In this document: positions 1 through 12,041 of the stretch, piece by piece
Layout: each line of letters opens with the position of its first letter
Position numbering within the stretch: the stretch's first letter is position 1
Assembly (NCBI GenBank): GCA_001939145.1
Contig: LSRX01000007.1
Span: 1,533,247-1,597,246 of the forward strand
DNA length: 64,000 bases
Origin: Symbiodinium microadriaticum
Lineage: Eukaryota > Sar > Dinophyceae > Suessiales > Symbiodiniaceae
Reading direction: 5' to 3'
Made by a program: the position numbers and the translations under genes
The notes under the pieces: generated by a model
Told to the model about the DNA's origin: nothing
The model's input: the letters and a program-made list of their open reading frames with translations, nothing else
Database searches by the model: none

Positions 1-1407
1 GAGAACCATGCACTGCTTTTCGCAGCTAGCTCTATCCAATTTGCGGAAGGGACCCAAGGGGGCCTTTCCTCAAGCGAAACCCCCAGCCACTGTCGGAACT
101 ACGACACTACGACACACTAAACCTTCCCTGAGGCCCTGCCTTGGTGCCCTTGCGGACGGTTTTTTGGGCCTCCGCTAGAATCTCTAAATTCGCCCCACCT
201 GCGGGGCACACGTGAGCCTTGGGCTGGGCCAGAGGCCTAGCTAGCCAGCTCGCGAGGTCTTTTTCGCCAAAAATTGCAACACTATCAGTGCAAGTCCCAA
301 GAGGAAATTAGCCTGGTCGATATCCTGGATCGCCAGGCTTGTGCAAGTCGCGTTGAATCAACGCAAGACATCGTCGGCCTGGACCGGAGGACTGCCATGC
401 TTCAGGACTCTTAGAACATCAACTCCGTCCGAGGCTGCTGCAAAAGGGACTACCGAGAGCACTCGACGTGTCACCAAATCATGGACAGATGGAGCCCTTT
501 CCTGTCAGATTTGGAGCCATGCTCTGAACATCAGCACCGCACATGAGCAAGGACGTAGGTCTGTCCTTCCAGTTGGCTCTTGATCATCATCTCCTGTTTC
601 CGAACCCATACCATGCGACAACTCGAAACCCTTCAATCCGGCACCAAAGGTCCCACCTTTGGAGCATCTGGTACAGTGGCATATCAGTGCGCCCATCATG
701 AAGCTGATGACCGTGCGGCAATCTTGCCACACCTCGCGGCTCAAAATCTGCCAATGCCTCCAACCCTTCCTTCACCCAGGCAAACCTCTACTGCAACCTC
801 GCAGACGGATGTCTAGGGGCACGACCTCGCAGAAGCCATAAATCCCGGGACCAGTCTGGCATACGCAGCGCCTGCAACAGCACGAAGCAATCAAGGCCAC
901 ATGAAACCACATATGTCAGTGCCAGTGCTGAAAGCTGATCCCTGCCTGGGAAAGACTTGCGCTTCACTCAAAAGACTAAGGACGGCAGCTCCAAAGATCA
1001 TTGCCTGAAGTATCTCCAGACTTGCAGTGGCATAAATCCCAGACTCCCAGACCCCAAGCCGGTTCCACAAAGAAACACCTACTACAATTGCAAACCCACC
1101 CAAGTGGGGCCGCGGCAAAGAGGCCCTGCACCATGGCGAGGGTCCTCCGTCTGCAAAGCTTCGACATGCTTCGACAGCGTCTCCGTGGGAGGTCTCCTCT
1201 CATCCATCCCAGATCCACAGACCACGGCCTCAGCGAGAGTCGCTCCGCTTCGCCTCTCTTGGAGCAGGCTCATGCAGGCATCCACACTGTTTTTCTTCTG
1301 GTGCTGCAAGCGTGACGAATTCGACAACTCGAAAGCTGCAAGTGCTGTACGTCCCCTGCCGAAAGGATCCCTAGAGGATCGGTGGTTGGGGGGAAAAAAG
1401 CTCTCTT
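1..1407. other. No supported gene
   Basis: Only short, overlapping open frames of poor composition are seen on both strands. No domain, repeat or RNA gene is recognised. The last part is presumably 3' flank of the minus-strand gene that ends at 1408. Confidence 0.5.
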
Positions 1408-2538
1408 TCAGAGGTCCAGGCTCGAGTTCTCCTCTGGCAGAGCGGTGTCCGTGGAGCCAACGACGCTGGTCTGCTGGTCAAGCCACTGCTTCCAGACCTT
1501 GAGCTGGCGAGCCGAGCGCTGTGCGCGCCAGTGCAGCTGCTGCAGAAGGACGTCCTGCGCGTCGAGGCTGTAAAGCTGCTTTGTGTCAGACTCCGAGATG
1601 ACCATTTGGGGATACCATCGTCGCATGTAGTGGTGTAGAAACGCTTCCAGGAGAAGTGCCTGTGCGGCAGACAACGACCACGGGCAGGCTTTCCGCTTGT
1701 AGAACTGAAGTCTCGCTGACAACCCTTGGTCCCGTCTCTTGCAGTGCAGTTCGAGGTGAGAGGCTCCGAGCTTCAGGTACTTTGAGAAGCGCAGCACGTG
1801 GACCACGCCGATATTGCTCTCAGCCAGACGCGTGCGACTCTTCAGCTGCTCCACGGGCATCTCCTCCAGGAGCTGCTGATTTCCGTTTGCCTTTCTCTTG
1901 TCACTGTGATACTTTTCCATGATGCCCTGAAGAAGTCGCTCCAGCACTGGATGCCAGAAACCGTCCGAGGTCAGGAGCACCAAGTGAGGCTGTTCCTCAG
2001 GACGGTGGATGCCACACTGCAGCCCGACCAGGTAGAGCGACACCAGCCTTTTCTGGACCTCCACGGGGAACTCCGTGACTTTCTTCCCTATTCTGACGTC
2101 CTCTAGTGACGCTGGCAGTGCTGCTGGGTCTGCGGCCTGTTCTAGAACACGGGACAGAGGCTCCGGTCGTCTGCCAAAGTGCTTCTGCAGCACCTTCTCA
2201 AGCTCCTCATCTGCAAGGTCCATGGGACTCTTCACCGACGGACTTGGAGATGCCAGGTAGGGATCCTCCTTGACCATGGCGAAGGTCGACGAGGCGGAAG
2301 CTGTAGGAGACGTCTTGACTGGAGACAGCAGGGCCTCGTAGGACTGCCTCCGCTTCTTAACTGGTGTCACTGCCAGTGCCTCCTCCCTCAAGGTTGCGGT
2401 CAAAGCCTCCTCAGGAGGAGTGGCAGGGTCCAGCTGCGTGGTGGGGTCCAGCTGTGTGGCTGCCACGGCCTCCACATCCATGGGCAGGTTCACCGAAGCT
2501 GCCCAATCCAGCGAGACTGGATTAGAGCTGTCCTCCAT
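1408..2538 (-). CDS. Unrecognised protein, 376 aa, intronless
   Basis: A single open frame of 376 codons starts at the ATG at 2538 (protein begins MEDSSNPVSL) and ends with TGA at 1408. The frame is open about 21 codons further upstream but has no ATG there, and an AG-ended pyrimidine-containing stretch just before the ATG could be a trans-splice acceptor. Residues about 25-110 are low-complexity, rich in Thr, Pro, Ala and Ser. The rest looks globular, is Leu-, Gln- and Arg-rich, and contains a basic region (KYHSDKRKANGNQQ) near the middle and a Trp/Gln-rich helical C-terminus. I recognise no domain, membrane segment or signal peptide. Codon use and length make it far more likely to be a gene than the opposite-strand frames. 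Function unknown. Confidence 0.6.
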   Translation of the reverse strand: MEDSSNPVSLDWAASVNLPMDVEAVAATQLDPTTQLDPATPPEEALTATLREEALAVTPVKKRRQSYEALLSPVKTSPTASASSTFAMVKEDPYLASPSPSVKSPMDLADEELEKVLQKHFGRRPEPLSRVLEQAADPAALPASLEDVRIGKKVTEFPVEVQKRLVSLYLVGLQCGIHRPEEQPHLVLLTSDGFWHPVLERLLQGIMEKYHSDKRKANGNQQLLEEMPVEQLKSRTRLAESNIGVVHVLRFSKYLKLGASHLELHCKRRDQGLSARLQFYKRKACPWSLSAAQALLLEAFLHHYMRRWYPQMVISESDTKQLYSLDAQDVLLQQLHWRAQRSARQLKVWKQWLDQQTSVVGSTDTALPEENSSLDL

Positions 2539-3517
2539 CGCTACTCTCCGGGACTCTCTGCGAGAAGCAACATGCCTCAAGTTAACGCTCGAGACGACCA
2601 AAACAAAACCTGCGGGAACAACACTGCCCTCCTGAGAGCGTGCTTGCAGCTCAAACTCAGGTCCGAGCCATTATGGAAACTGATGGAAACTGGAAGCCCA
2701 AACCTGGGTGCTTCGGGAGTCGCGCCCGCGCGAATGTGGCTGCGGGCGTCTGCACTGAGGCCCGCACAAGGATTAGTTTCTAGTGAGCGTGAATGAAGGG
2801 AGTATGCAGAGCAAGAGATTGATGCAAGTTTCCCCTCCCTTGAGCCGAAAGCAGACAGACAGATGCCGTCCTCAAGCGCTGTTGGCGTGTGTGTGCGCCA
2901 GCAGAGAACTTTCGCTATGCTCGTAGACCTGAGGTGGCCTCCAGGGCACGCCGCCGCACGGACTCCAGCAGTTCTTCTGCCGCACGCCTTGCGGAAACCT
3001 TGGCTTCCGCCAGGGCCCCACCATCTCACCAGGACCTCCCGGAATCTTAGTTCCAAACCCCGCATTGGGGCCCAGTGACCGTCTTTGGCCGCACAGCACC
3101 ACGTCCACGATCCGTGCCCTGGTCGTCCACCCTGCGCTGTGGATTTGGCTTGGGTTTCTGCCCTGTCCGACGGCGGTATTCATTGTAGCTGCTTGGGGTT
3201 CATCTTCGGCTTTGGCACACACGATTGTATCCACTGTCATGGTCGCCAACCGAAACCTGCATTGGCCCCGTCTACACCAAAGAGCCTTCTTGTCGAGGTG
3301 GAAAAACTGCACCTGGCCAGACTCAAGCCAGTTGGCATGATGTCTGATGGGGCAAATCGCAATTCAGTCAATCCGCCAACAACTGTGCAAACACTCCTAC
3401 TCCAGTACGTGGACTGATCAGCACTTCACTTCCTACTTGGGAGCTCTTGGATCCTGATGAGGAAGACGACAAGAAAACTGATGATGTCATCATTATGTTT
3501 AAGACAACGACGACACG
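2539..3517. other. No supported gene
   Basis: Short competing frames on both strands only; nothing recognisable. It is presumably the 5' flank of the gene at 1408-2538. Confidence 0.4.
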
Positions 3518-3546
3518 ATGATGATAATGAGGATGATGAGGATGAC

Positions 3547-3581
<35 letters not shown>

Positions 3582-3990
3582 CGATGACGATAACGATGAC
3601 GAGGATGATGAGGAGGAGGAAGAGGATGACGAGGATGACGATGACGATGACGAAGGGGACGATGACGATGAAGATGATGAGGATGAGGGTGAGGATGAGG
3701 ATGGGGATGAGGAGGATGACGACGAGGATGAGGATGAGGGTGAGGAGGAATGAGGAGGAGGAGGAGGATGTTGGTGACGATGAGGATTATGAAGATGAGG
3801 GTCAGGATGAGGAGGAGGAGGAGGAGGAGGAGGAGGAGGAGCGTGTTGATGATAATGATGGTGATCATGACGCTGATGCTGATGCTGATGCTCATGCTGA
3901 TGCTGGCGAGGTGCGGGTGATAGTGATGGTGATGATGAGGAGGAGGATGATGATGATGATGATGTGCTGCTGGTGGTGCTGCTGGTGGTG
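3518..3990. repeat. (GAT/GAG)n microsatellite tract
   Basis: Imperfect trinucleotide tract of GAT, GAC and GAG units on the plus strand. It creates artefactual Asp/Glu-rich frames (plus) and His/Ser/Ile-rich frames (minus). No sign that it is translated. Confidence 0.9.
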
Positions 3991-4433
3991 GTGCTACTGC
4001 TACTGCTACACGACGGGAATGAGGAAGACGATGATGATCCTCATCATCTTCTTGTTCTGCAGCCGCCATCACCAACGCCATGATCACCGCCGTAGTGTCG
4101 TCGCTGCAATTGTTTCCCAGGCTTGTCTGATTCCCGTTGCAAACACTGCACACAGAACAATGCATGTTTCCAAGAGGATCGCAAAATGTCGGCAGATGTT
4201 CTGGGACAGCATGGACCGTACCGACAAAGTGAGCCATCAGAAAGCTCGATGTGAAAACGGACCAAGCCCTAGGTGCACAGCGATGCAGCGCAATTACTTG
4301 GGCCCTGGCGGAGCAGCAGCATGCCGGGAGCCAACCTCTTAAAAACAATCCACCTACCGCTCCCATCACGGGATTTGGGGATGCTTCTGCTACTGTAGCA
4401 TCAAAAAGCAAGCGCCAGAGAAAGGCGAAAAAG

Positions 4434-4456
4434 CGAGAGAGCGAGAGAGAGAAAGC

Positions 4457-4488
<32 letters not shown>

Positions 4489-5175
4489 ACAGAGAGAGAG
4501 CAGGCACAGAGAGAGAATGAAGAGAGAGAGAGAAAAGGAACAGAGAGAGAGCAGGAACAGAGAGAGAATGAAGAGAGAGAGAGAGAAGGAAGAGAGAGAG
4601 GGAGAGACGGAAGAGAGAGACGGAAGAGAGGGAGAGAGAAAGACGGAGAGACAGAGAGAAAGACGGAGAGAGAGAGAGAGAAAGAAACTGAGAGAGAGAG
4701 AGAGAGAAAGAAACTGAGAGAGAGAGAGAGAAAGAGAAAGAGAAAGAGAAAGAGAAAGAGAAAGAGAAAGAGAAAGAGAAAGAGAAAGAGAAAGAGAAAG
4801 AGAAAGAGAAAGAGAAAGAGAAAGAGAAAGAGAAAGAGAAAGAGAAAGAGAAAGAGAAAGAGAAAGAGAAAGAGAAAGAGAAAGAGAAAGAGAAAGAGAA
4901 AGAGAAAGAGAAAGAGAAAGAGAAAGAGAAAGAGAAAGAGAAAGAGAAAGAGAAAGAGAAAGAGAAAGAGAAAGAGAAAGAGAAAGAGAAAGAGAAAGAG
5001 AAAGAGAAAGAGAAAGAGAAAGAGAAAGAGAAAGAGAAAGAGAAAGAGAAAGAGAAAGAGAAAGAGAAAGAGAAAGAGAAAGAGAAAGAGAAAGAGAAAG
5101 AGAAAGAGAAAGAGAAAGAGAAAGAGAAAGAGAAAGAGAAAGANGAGAGGGAGAGGGAGAGGGAGAGGGAGAGGA
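4434..5175. repeat. Purine-only (GA)n tract with about 70 AGAAAG hexamers
   Basis: 4434-4719 is an irregular GAGA tract. About 4720-5143 is a nearly perfect AGAAAG hexamer array of about 70 units. A single N at 5144 joins it to a short GGGAGA array (5146-5174). The pure purine strand produces long artefactual Ser/Phe/Leu frames on the minus strand. The N at the array edge suggests the true length is unknown. Confidence 0.95.
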
Positions 5176-6003
5176 GGTGGTGGGTTTCTGGGTGCCCGGC
5201 ACTGGTGCTGCGGCTTTCCTGAACTTTCAAGGAGCCCACTCCGGGCTCGAGGCTTCGACTGGCCTCGGCGGGCTACAGAGACTCTGCTACACACAAAGCG
5301 CTTAAGGCCGCAAAACACGTAGAGCAAAGCACACGAAAGTTACGCGAAGCACGGACGGCTCTACGAAAGTACGTTGCTGAGCCTCTTGCGGCTGGGCTTG
5401 TCACCGCCACGGGTTCGGCGAGGCCTGCACATCTAGTTGAAAATTATGTGACAGGTTTTTGGTCCACTTGAATCACGCTTGGCGGCAACATGTTGGCAGA
5501 TTTCCGGACCCTGTCTCAAGGACTGCATACGACAGCGCCAGGCCGCGCACACATAGTCGCAGGAGGCGAGACGGGCCGCGTGCTCTGGGAAGCCTGAATC
5601 TTGTGCAGCTTCTTCATCGCATCACATCCTCTGTCGTTGCCGACCGATCGAAGACAGAAAAATTGTCACAAGTTGATTGACAAGATCGGCCCTGAACTGA
5701 AGAGCACACAGCGAGCTTTGAGACGGGCGGACCCCGAGCTCAGAGCCATCGCTTGGAAACTACGGATTCTTTCATGCTCCCACGGCCCGGACCATGCGCA
5801 CGCCGGCGAGTAGCTGGTCCTAGTGGCAGCGAGGGGCTGAGCTGAGGAATGTTTCGATCGCAGTTATGGGCTCCGACCTATAAGGAATGCATCGAGGAAT
5901 GCAGTCTGTACTTCGGCAAAACTGTTCGTGGTCGTTGCCGTGATAGTTGGCTGTTCCCATGTCCATGCGTCTTGAACTGCACGCGGAATCGGAGTGCTAG
6001 AGC
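5176..6003. other. No supported gene
   Basis: No convincing coding stretch, repeat or RNA gene was found. The right end may hold further exons of the candidate split gene at 6004-6235. Confidence 0.35.
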
Positions 6004-6235
6004 CTGTATTATCCAATGCCGCCGACAGGAAAGCACGCTTTCGAGTGCTGCCTGCTTCTCCCACGACTTGTGAGAAGCTTGATAATGTCATCAAAAGATA
6101 AGCAGCAGCAACCGGAACACCGCAACAAGGACGGCAGAGAGCCACTCCGGAGGCCTGGACTTCCTTCGCTTGCTGCATAATGTGGTCCAGCTTCGACAGC
6201 TCCTCAGCGGGTACGGGGACCGCTCCTGGATTCAC
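6004..6235 (-). CDS. Candidate split gene, two internal exons
   Basis: Two exons can be joined by frame. Exon 6235-6155 encodes a helical segment (PVPAEELSKLDHIMQQAKEV). It is followed by a possible GC-AG intron, 6154-6052 (103 nt, CAG|GC at both edges), and then exon 6051-6004 (16 codons, AALESVLSCRRHWIIQ) ending before another AG|GC donor. The frame is open beyond 6235 but no ATG was placed, and the downstream exon was not found, so both gene ends are unresolved. No domain is recognised. The case rests on composition and on intron edges like those of the better-supported genes here. Confidence 0.35.
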
Positions 6236-6335
6236 CCCCTCCCCAAAACATCACGTGCAGGATGCCGTCCGACCCTCGAGCCACTCTTCAGGTATGAGCG
6301 AACCCGCCCTGTAGCTGAAGCACACAGCAGCAGCT

Positions 6336-6461
6336 ATGGCGCTCTTTGCTAAAGTTGGCCACATGCATCTGCAAACGTTCCAACCAGACCCGATGCAAGC
6401 TTTCAAAGGTGTAGCCTCACAGGCCACGAAGCTTGGGCCTAAGTCCAAAGCTGAATCCTAA
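6336..6461 (+). CDS. Possible small ORF, 41 aa
   Basis: ATG-started plus-strand frame whose product begins MALFAKVGHMHLQTFQ and ends with TAA. Its composition is protein-like, with many Lys and Gln and no low complexity. It is too short to be sure; it could be one exon of a plus-strand gene or chance. No family recognised. Confidence 0.2.
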   Translation: MALFAKVGHMHLQTFQPDPMQAFKGVASQATKLGPKSKAES

Positions 6462-9400
6462 ACCCCAAAGCCCACATTGGCAACCGAGCACCTTCCCGAC
6501 AGGCAGAGACGGCCTCGGGGGAAGCGGAGAGAGCAGGGGCTCACGGATTCCGGGCTCTTCCAGCTCAAGCCGACCTACTAGAAAAAGCTTTCGTTGTGCA
6601 GTTGTGTTGGACTTCTGTTCACCTGCAGGCTCGCTCTTCATGCACCACAGACGACCCATGCACAGGTGATCCTACGCCTCCTCATGTAAAACCCGCTCTG
6701 CAAGCCGGCAGTCTTCAAGCTCGCAGGGGGGATGTCCTGTTCTGCTTGTGCCATGTCGGCATGTTCTTCACAGCGCAGTGGTGAATTCACAGACACCTCG
6801 ACTGAGCTCTGGATCGCTGTCAGGCTGCTAAGTAGCCCTGCTGCGATAAACCTGGAGCCTAGAGCACGCAGCAACCTGAACGAAGCCGATTAGACCAGGC
6901 AGGCCCGCGTCGTGTTCGAAGGGGTGTGCTGCATGCCAAGAGATTTACCTTCGCTGTTGAGGGGCCTATCGACATTCCTGCCAGGACTGCAAGTGTGAAG
7001 GAAAGCGACGAACCTGCAGGCCATGTTTCGACACACGTTACACTGGTCGTTTGATGCATCCATGCATGCATGCAACATGCCTGCCGCGACTCTCAACCTC
7101 CCGGTGGGTCAAAACCTCCTTTGACTCGAACCAAGCGGATGTGCTGCACACAATACCTTGAAGATATGGAAATCACTGAAAACGAACACTGCCTTTGCTA
7201 CCAGGTCCTACCAGGGAGTAAGAAAGGTTCATCAAAGAAATTGACACCCCTCCTCTTGAAGAAATCATGACCCCCAAACATGTCAGGGACCTAAAGGTGT
7301 GCCAGCAACTTGGCAGAGCCTTCTGTTTCATCGCAAGAATGCATGTGAGATGTGATAGGAGCGCGCTGCTGGTGGAGCAATCATCCTGGTCTCGTGGTCT
7401 CGACGACAACACAAGATATAGGAAAAGACCTAGACCTGAAGACCAACCTGCAGATTCCTGAAACTGAAGTCAACTAAACTGGGAAGCCGCACCGGTAGCC
7501 GCTCAGCGAAGGGCTGGGCGTCGGTGTCGTCTCCGTGCTGGCAGTGCTACCGAGCGTTGGAGCCTGAGCAGGTGTGGAAGCTGCAATTTTTGAAGACGCT
7601 TCATTCGACTTGGTTCGAGGCCATGGGAGGAGCCCAGAGCTGTGGCAGCGAAGTCCAGCCTTTATCTGCAAAGGATCGCAAGGCTTGAGAAGCCCTGGGT
7701 CAGATCTCTGACGCTCCGGCCGCTTTGACTGCAGGGGTCGTCGCCGACCCTGCCGGAGACCCTTTCACACCGTCCTGGGAGCGGCTAGTAAGGAGGCCGC
7801 CACGAAGAGAGTGCTACCACTATGAGTCATGACAGTCATGAGGCGTAGAGGCCCTCAACGAGACTTTACCCCGCAGGAGTGGAGTGGTGCGGACCGCAGC
7901 GCCAACAATCCGGGGCTCCTGTGCCCACCACAACCTGCCATGCACGGATCTGAGAACGGCGGCGGACTTTCAGGGAATTTGGGCTGAAGGTCTGCACTGG
8001 GAGGCATCTCAGAGTTTAAAGTTCCCACCTTGCGCTCCGTGGCATTTACGCCTCCACACAGCATGGAAAAGGAGAGACCGAGGCTCCGTCTCCTGCTATA
8101 TTGCTAAAGGAGCCAAAGACCACAGAGCGAACCGCCGCGCCTGCATTCGGTCTCAAGGGCCTTGGCGTACAGTCTGAGAGCTGCGGCTCGGAGAGTTACA
8201 GGCTTATTTGGACAACTTGTCTTCCATAGGGCACGCCCCCTGATGTCTAATCTTCTTGCGGCAGCAATATGAATTCCCCGCTCGACCCTCAACAGGCCAG
8301 CCGCATGCTGGAAACAACCCATGTTTAACACAGCCATGGTCTACTGAGTCTACTGGAAAAGGGCGTGGACAACACCTCCAAAATAAGCTCGAGATGAGCT
8401 ACTGTGCTTTGTGGCCGAAACCTGACAGTGAAAAAAAGCTGCTGGCATGAGCGCATTCGGCTGTGCCTAACACCTGCTATCCCAACCAAACCTTTGGTCT
8501 TCATCCAGCTGCCGAAATGTGAAGCCTCCTCCCGCTTCGCATCGACCCGAAAGCACTGGCGTGTGCCCAGCGAATGCTCACTTTGTCCCGCGGGAGAAGG
8601 CACAAAAAATGCAGAACAAGGCCCCGGCGCATCAACACGCGGCGTCCTCGTCAAGCTGAGGCATGGAAGCATGTTCTTTTGTATGCAGGGTCTTGCGGGA
8701 TCTAAGAATCTAAGTGCTTCGGACTGAGATTTCTTGCTTTGCTGGAGAGCGCAATGCCCCGGAGCGTCGGACGATTGTCACCGGGCTGGCTTCAAACGCG
8801 CTGACTGACTCTGCACTCCTCGGAACGTGGAGCCGCAGGGCCGTGGGCTCCGCCTGAGAGAAGGTGCTGAAGCGGGTGCTTCCACTTCAATGTGCGGCGT
8901 ATTTGTTCGAAAAGGTCTCGGAAGCCTATGGCTTGGAAGCTCGTTGCAGTGTGACTCACACTGGGTCTGGTCAACATCACCCGCATTCAAGACGGCATTT
9001 AAGGAAGTTGCACAGGCAACCAGCACCCGACAACACTACCCTCAAGTCATTCTCGTCCTCCCCCCTCTCGCAGGCGCTTCTCGATCTGCTGGCAAGAGTA
9101 CAGCTAGCTACAATGGACATAAACACACCGCAAAGAGATGCACGGGAACGGCTCGGTGGGGCATGTGGCAGGATGATACGGCTTTGCAATCACGGGAGCG
9201 GTCGCATGGGTTGATTACTGCCTTTCACGACATAAACCTGCCCTGGTTCTATTGCGGTCACGACAGCACGTCAAAACAAGAAGCTCCAAAATACAAACAC
9301 TGCGCTGAGAACTCAGCCCCGCCATGTGCCATCAACTCACTTTGCGCACGCTTCTCGGCAGCAACAGTGTCTATTCGCATATGATCTGACCCTTTTGGAA

Positions 9401-10039
9401 TCTGTCCGACATTTTTCGTGCCCCTTTTGCAAATATTGCTGCTTGGCTGCGTCAGTATGTAACACGGCACACTGCCTCACAGAACGTACTGGTGACGCTT
9501 CTTTGATTCCTATGATCTGACAGACCCATGCTTACTCAGCGTTCGAATCAAACAAATCTGGATCCTGAAAATGTCCGTTGTCGAACGCCCATGCGAGGTG
9601 GATGCGTCCTCTGAGACCTCTGAGCCCGGAAAGATTCGGACACCTTCTGCGGATGCGGAGTGCTCTGCCTCTTCGGAAGCACTGACATTGCTGGGACCTT
9701 TTTGTTATTAACCTCGGGCTGCAGCGTACTGGCGTACTGCCACATCGTGGCATCTGTACTTCCATATTCTGCACTCTGTCATGCCCTCGGGTCATGAGCG
9801 GTCGCTTCAAGCATCGCTCGGCATGTTGACGAAGCAGGCAGCTCAGGACAACGAAGAGAGGGACAATAACTCCCCCGGTCAATGAGCTACGGCCTGCACC
9901 AGAGACATTTGCGGAACCTAAGAGGTGAAACAGTACAAATATATTCTAGAGGCAGAAGATGCTAGACGCAGAGCACTCCAATGCGTAGGCTCTAGAAGCA
10001 CGCACGGTCCAGCTCGAGAACCCGAACTGCGCTGCCTCT
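6462..10039. other. No confidently supported gene
   Basis: Many frames of 60-185 codons overlap on both strands without domain signatures. Given the split genes nearby, isolated exons probably exist here, for example the Thr/Pro/Ser-rich minus-strand segment around 7474-7620, but I could not connect any of them. Confidence 0.4.
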
Positions 10040-11490
10040 TCAGGCAGCCGTCATGGGTGCAAAAGTCAGACGTCCCAGGCTTCGGGTCATTGCCGCCTTC
10101 CCGACCTCCAAAACCCTTGCGGGTGGCTGCACTGTGAAGTGGGGTGTCATTGTCTTCAGAAAAGGCCTTCCTGGCTCCGGCAGCACTGCCGGGGCCTGGG
10201 TTTGGGCCGAGCGGAAACCCATCAGTGCCACGTGAAGCGCGGGGCTGGCGTAATCCCCCATGTGCTTGTAGGCGGTCTCGTACCTCTTCTCGAAGTGCCC
10301 ATCATGTCGGCGCCCTGCCCACCCGTCAGCTTCGGCCTTTTTGGGAGAGGTCACGGGAGGTGAGTCCGGACGAAGATGGATCTCCTGCAGCCTCGCCATG
10401 TAGTCAGGATCTGCATTCTTGCCGAAGTCTAAGTCAAAGCGCAAGCCCATGCGGGTTTGAGGTTGACTAGCTTGTAGAGCTCCGCCAGCTGTCCCGAAGC
10501 CACCGAAGCCACCTAAAGATGGACTTTCCGGAGGCAGAGGTTTGGACCACTGGTCTTCGGCAGACGGCCAAGCTGCGCTTGCTTGAGGCTGAAACCTCGT
10601 CTGCTTGTCGTCCTTAACGTCTTTGTCCCATTGCTGTCCCCTGTCTCTGTCTTTCCTCTCCTTCCTCTCTTTCTTCTCCTTCTTCTCCTTGCCGGCTTCG
10701 GGAGGAGTCTCCTGGTCTCCAAAAGTGGTCCAGTTGGCAGCCTGAGAAGAGGAATCATAAAATGCAACCGTTTCTTTGCAAGCAGAGGCGCAGGGCCCTC
10801 TGGGGTCCCGGCTGCACTTCTAAAGTCGGGTTGGGCGGCAGACCCGACCTGGCCCGAGTCCCAAGGCTCCGAGACCTCAGGCTGAACCTGATCCTGACCA
10901 GGTGTCTCCTTCTTCTCCTTTCTCTCCTTCTTCCGACCTTTCTTCTTCTTGCCATCCTCGCCGGTCGCGGGCTCCTCGGGCTCGGGCTGGAACGGCGTCT
11001 GTGGCAACTCCGGCAGTTCCGGCGAGTGGAGACCGAAGGACTCGGCGGGCACGGCGGGCAGGGCGTGGCCGAAATGCGGGCTGGAGCCCGCGCCCTGGAA
11101 GGCCACGGGCGACCGCAAGGTACGGGCAGACCGCGAGTTTCCCTCCAGAGACAATTCCTGTGCAGACTCCGAAACACCTCCGAGGAAGGCTGATAATTCC
11201 CCCGAGATGGCGGTCGGGCTCTGCTGTGTCTGGCGAGCTTCGCGTATCAGATGCATGGCCGCGATGAACTCTGGGAAGCTCAGCATACCACTCCCACTTA
11301 CATTGGATAACACCCAAACCTGTTGCAGAATATGCTCTGGCAGCTGCGACTTCGTAAATAGCGAATACGCCTCGTCACTGCTGACGAAGCCGTCGCCATC
11401 CTGGTCCGTCTTCACAAAGAGCCGGGCATACTTGCGCAGGTCTCGGCGGTTAGGCGTCGGCCTCGCAGTTGCACCCGGCTGGCCCTGCAT
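10040..11490 (-). CDS. EH-domain (Eps15 homology) protein
   Basis: Two-exon model: 11490-10849 and 10741-10040, total 447 aa. The ATG at 11490 begins MQGQPGATARPTPN. Residues about 15-105 form an EH domain, a pair of EF-hands that binds NPF-type peptides in endocytic proteins. It shows the canonical calcium loop DQDGDGFVSSDE, the EH-typical LQQVWVLSN and a second, non-canonical loop (NVSGSGMLSFPE). A Pro/Glu-rich linker follows, then two clusters of Lys/Glu (KKKKGRKKERKEKKE and KEKKEKKERKERKDRDRG) on either side of the proposed intron, and a C-terminal part with GGFGGFGTAGG. The intron 10848-10742 (107 nt, GT-AG) restores the frame and gives SGQ|AANWTTFGD. A donor at a nearby in-frame CAG or GAG is also possible. 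A role in endocytosis or vesicle traffic is inferred from the domain only. Confidence 0.8.
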
Positions 11491-12041
11491 GGCCACAGCT
11501 CTACAAGTCCTAGACAGCTGGCACCTAATCTACTTCAGGTCAAGTCTGGCTGACACTGGCGCAAGTTTTGTTTGTTCCAGCCCGGCCAGACGGCCTGATT
11601 CATTGAACATTGCTGGGAGTACTGCCTTCATTGAACATGCAGAGCCACAATCCAGGCTGTCGCAACCAAGCTTTGCTGACTGAAAAGCAAGTCATGCAAA
11701 TGGTCAATGCTGAGTCTTTTGTCGCGTGACGCGGGAACTGAGTAGATCTGCGACCTTCAGGAGACAGAAGAGCGCATCTTGGATCTTGGTGTTCGCTCCG
11801 GCGACGCTCCTGGGGCCCATTGCAGAACTCGCAGATCTCAGCTTCTCTTTCTCGGCGTTGTCGGAGGCCGTGAAGAGCCGAAGCTGTCTTCTGGGGAGGA
11901 GCGCCTTTCCTGCGCTGCCTGTCTGTCGTTGCTCTTTGCTCGCGCTCGAGGCGAGCTGCGTGGGTCGCACGGTTATGTCACGGTCACGGCACGGTCACGG
12001 CACGGTCACGGCACGTCCACAGCGTCGCTTAGGTCGGATCC
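11491..12041. other. Intergenic; short ACGGTCACGGC repeats
   Basis: Spacer between the EH-domain gene and the RRM gene, both on the minus strand. It contains about four short tandem repeats of GGTCACGGCAC near 11976-12020. No gene is supported. Confidence 0.5.

Noticed and set aside
3368..5327. Very long minus-strand frames (up to 623 codons) rich in Ser/Phe/Leu
   Set aside because: They are translations of the GA/AGAAAG microsatellite and of the GAT tract; composition is explained by the repeat and they contain an N.
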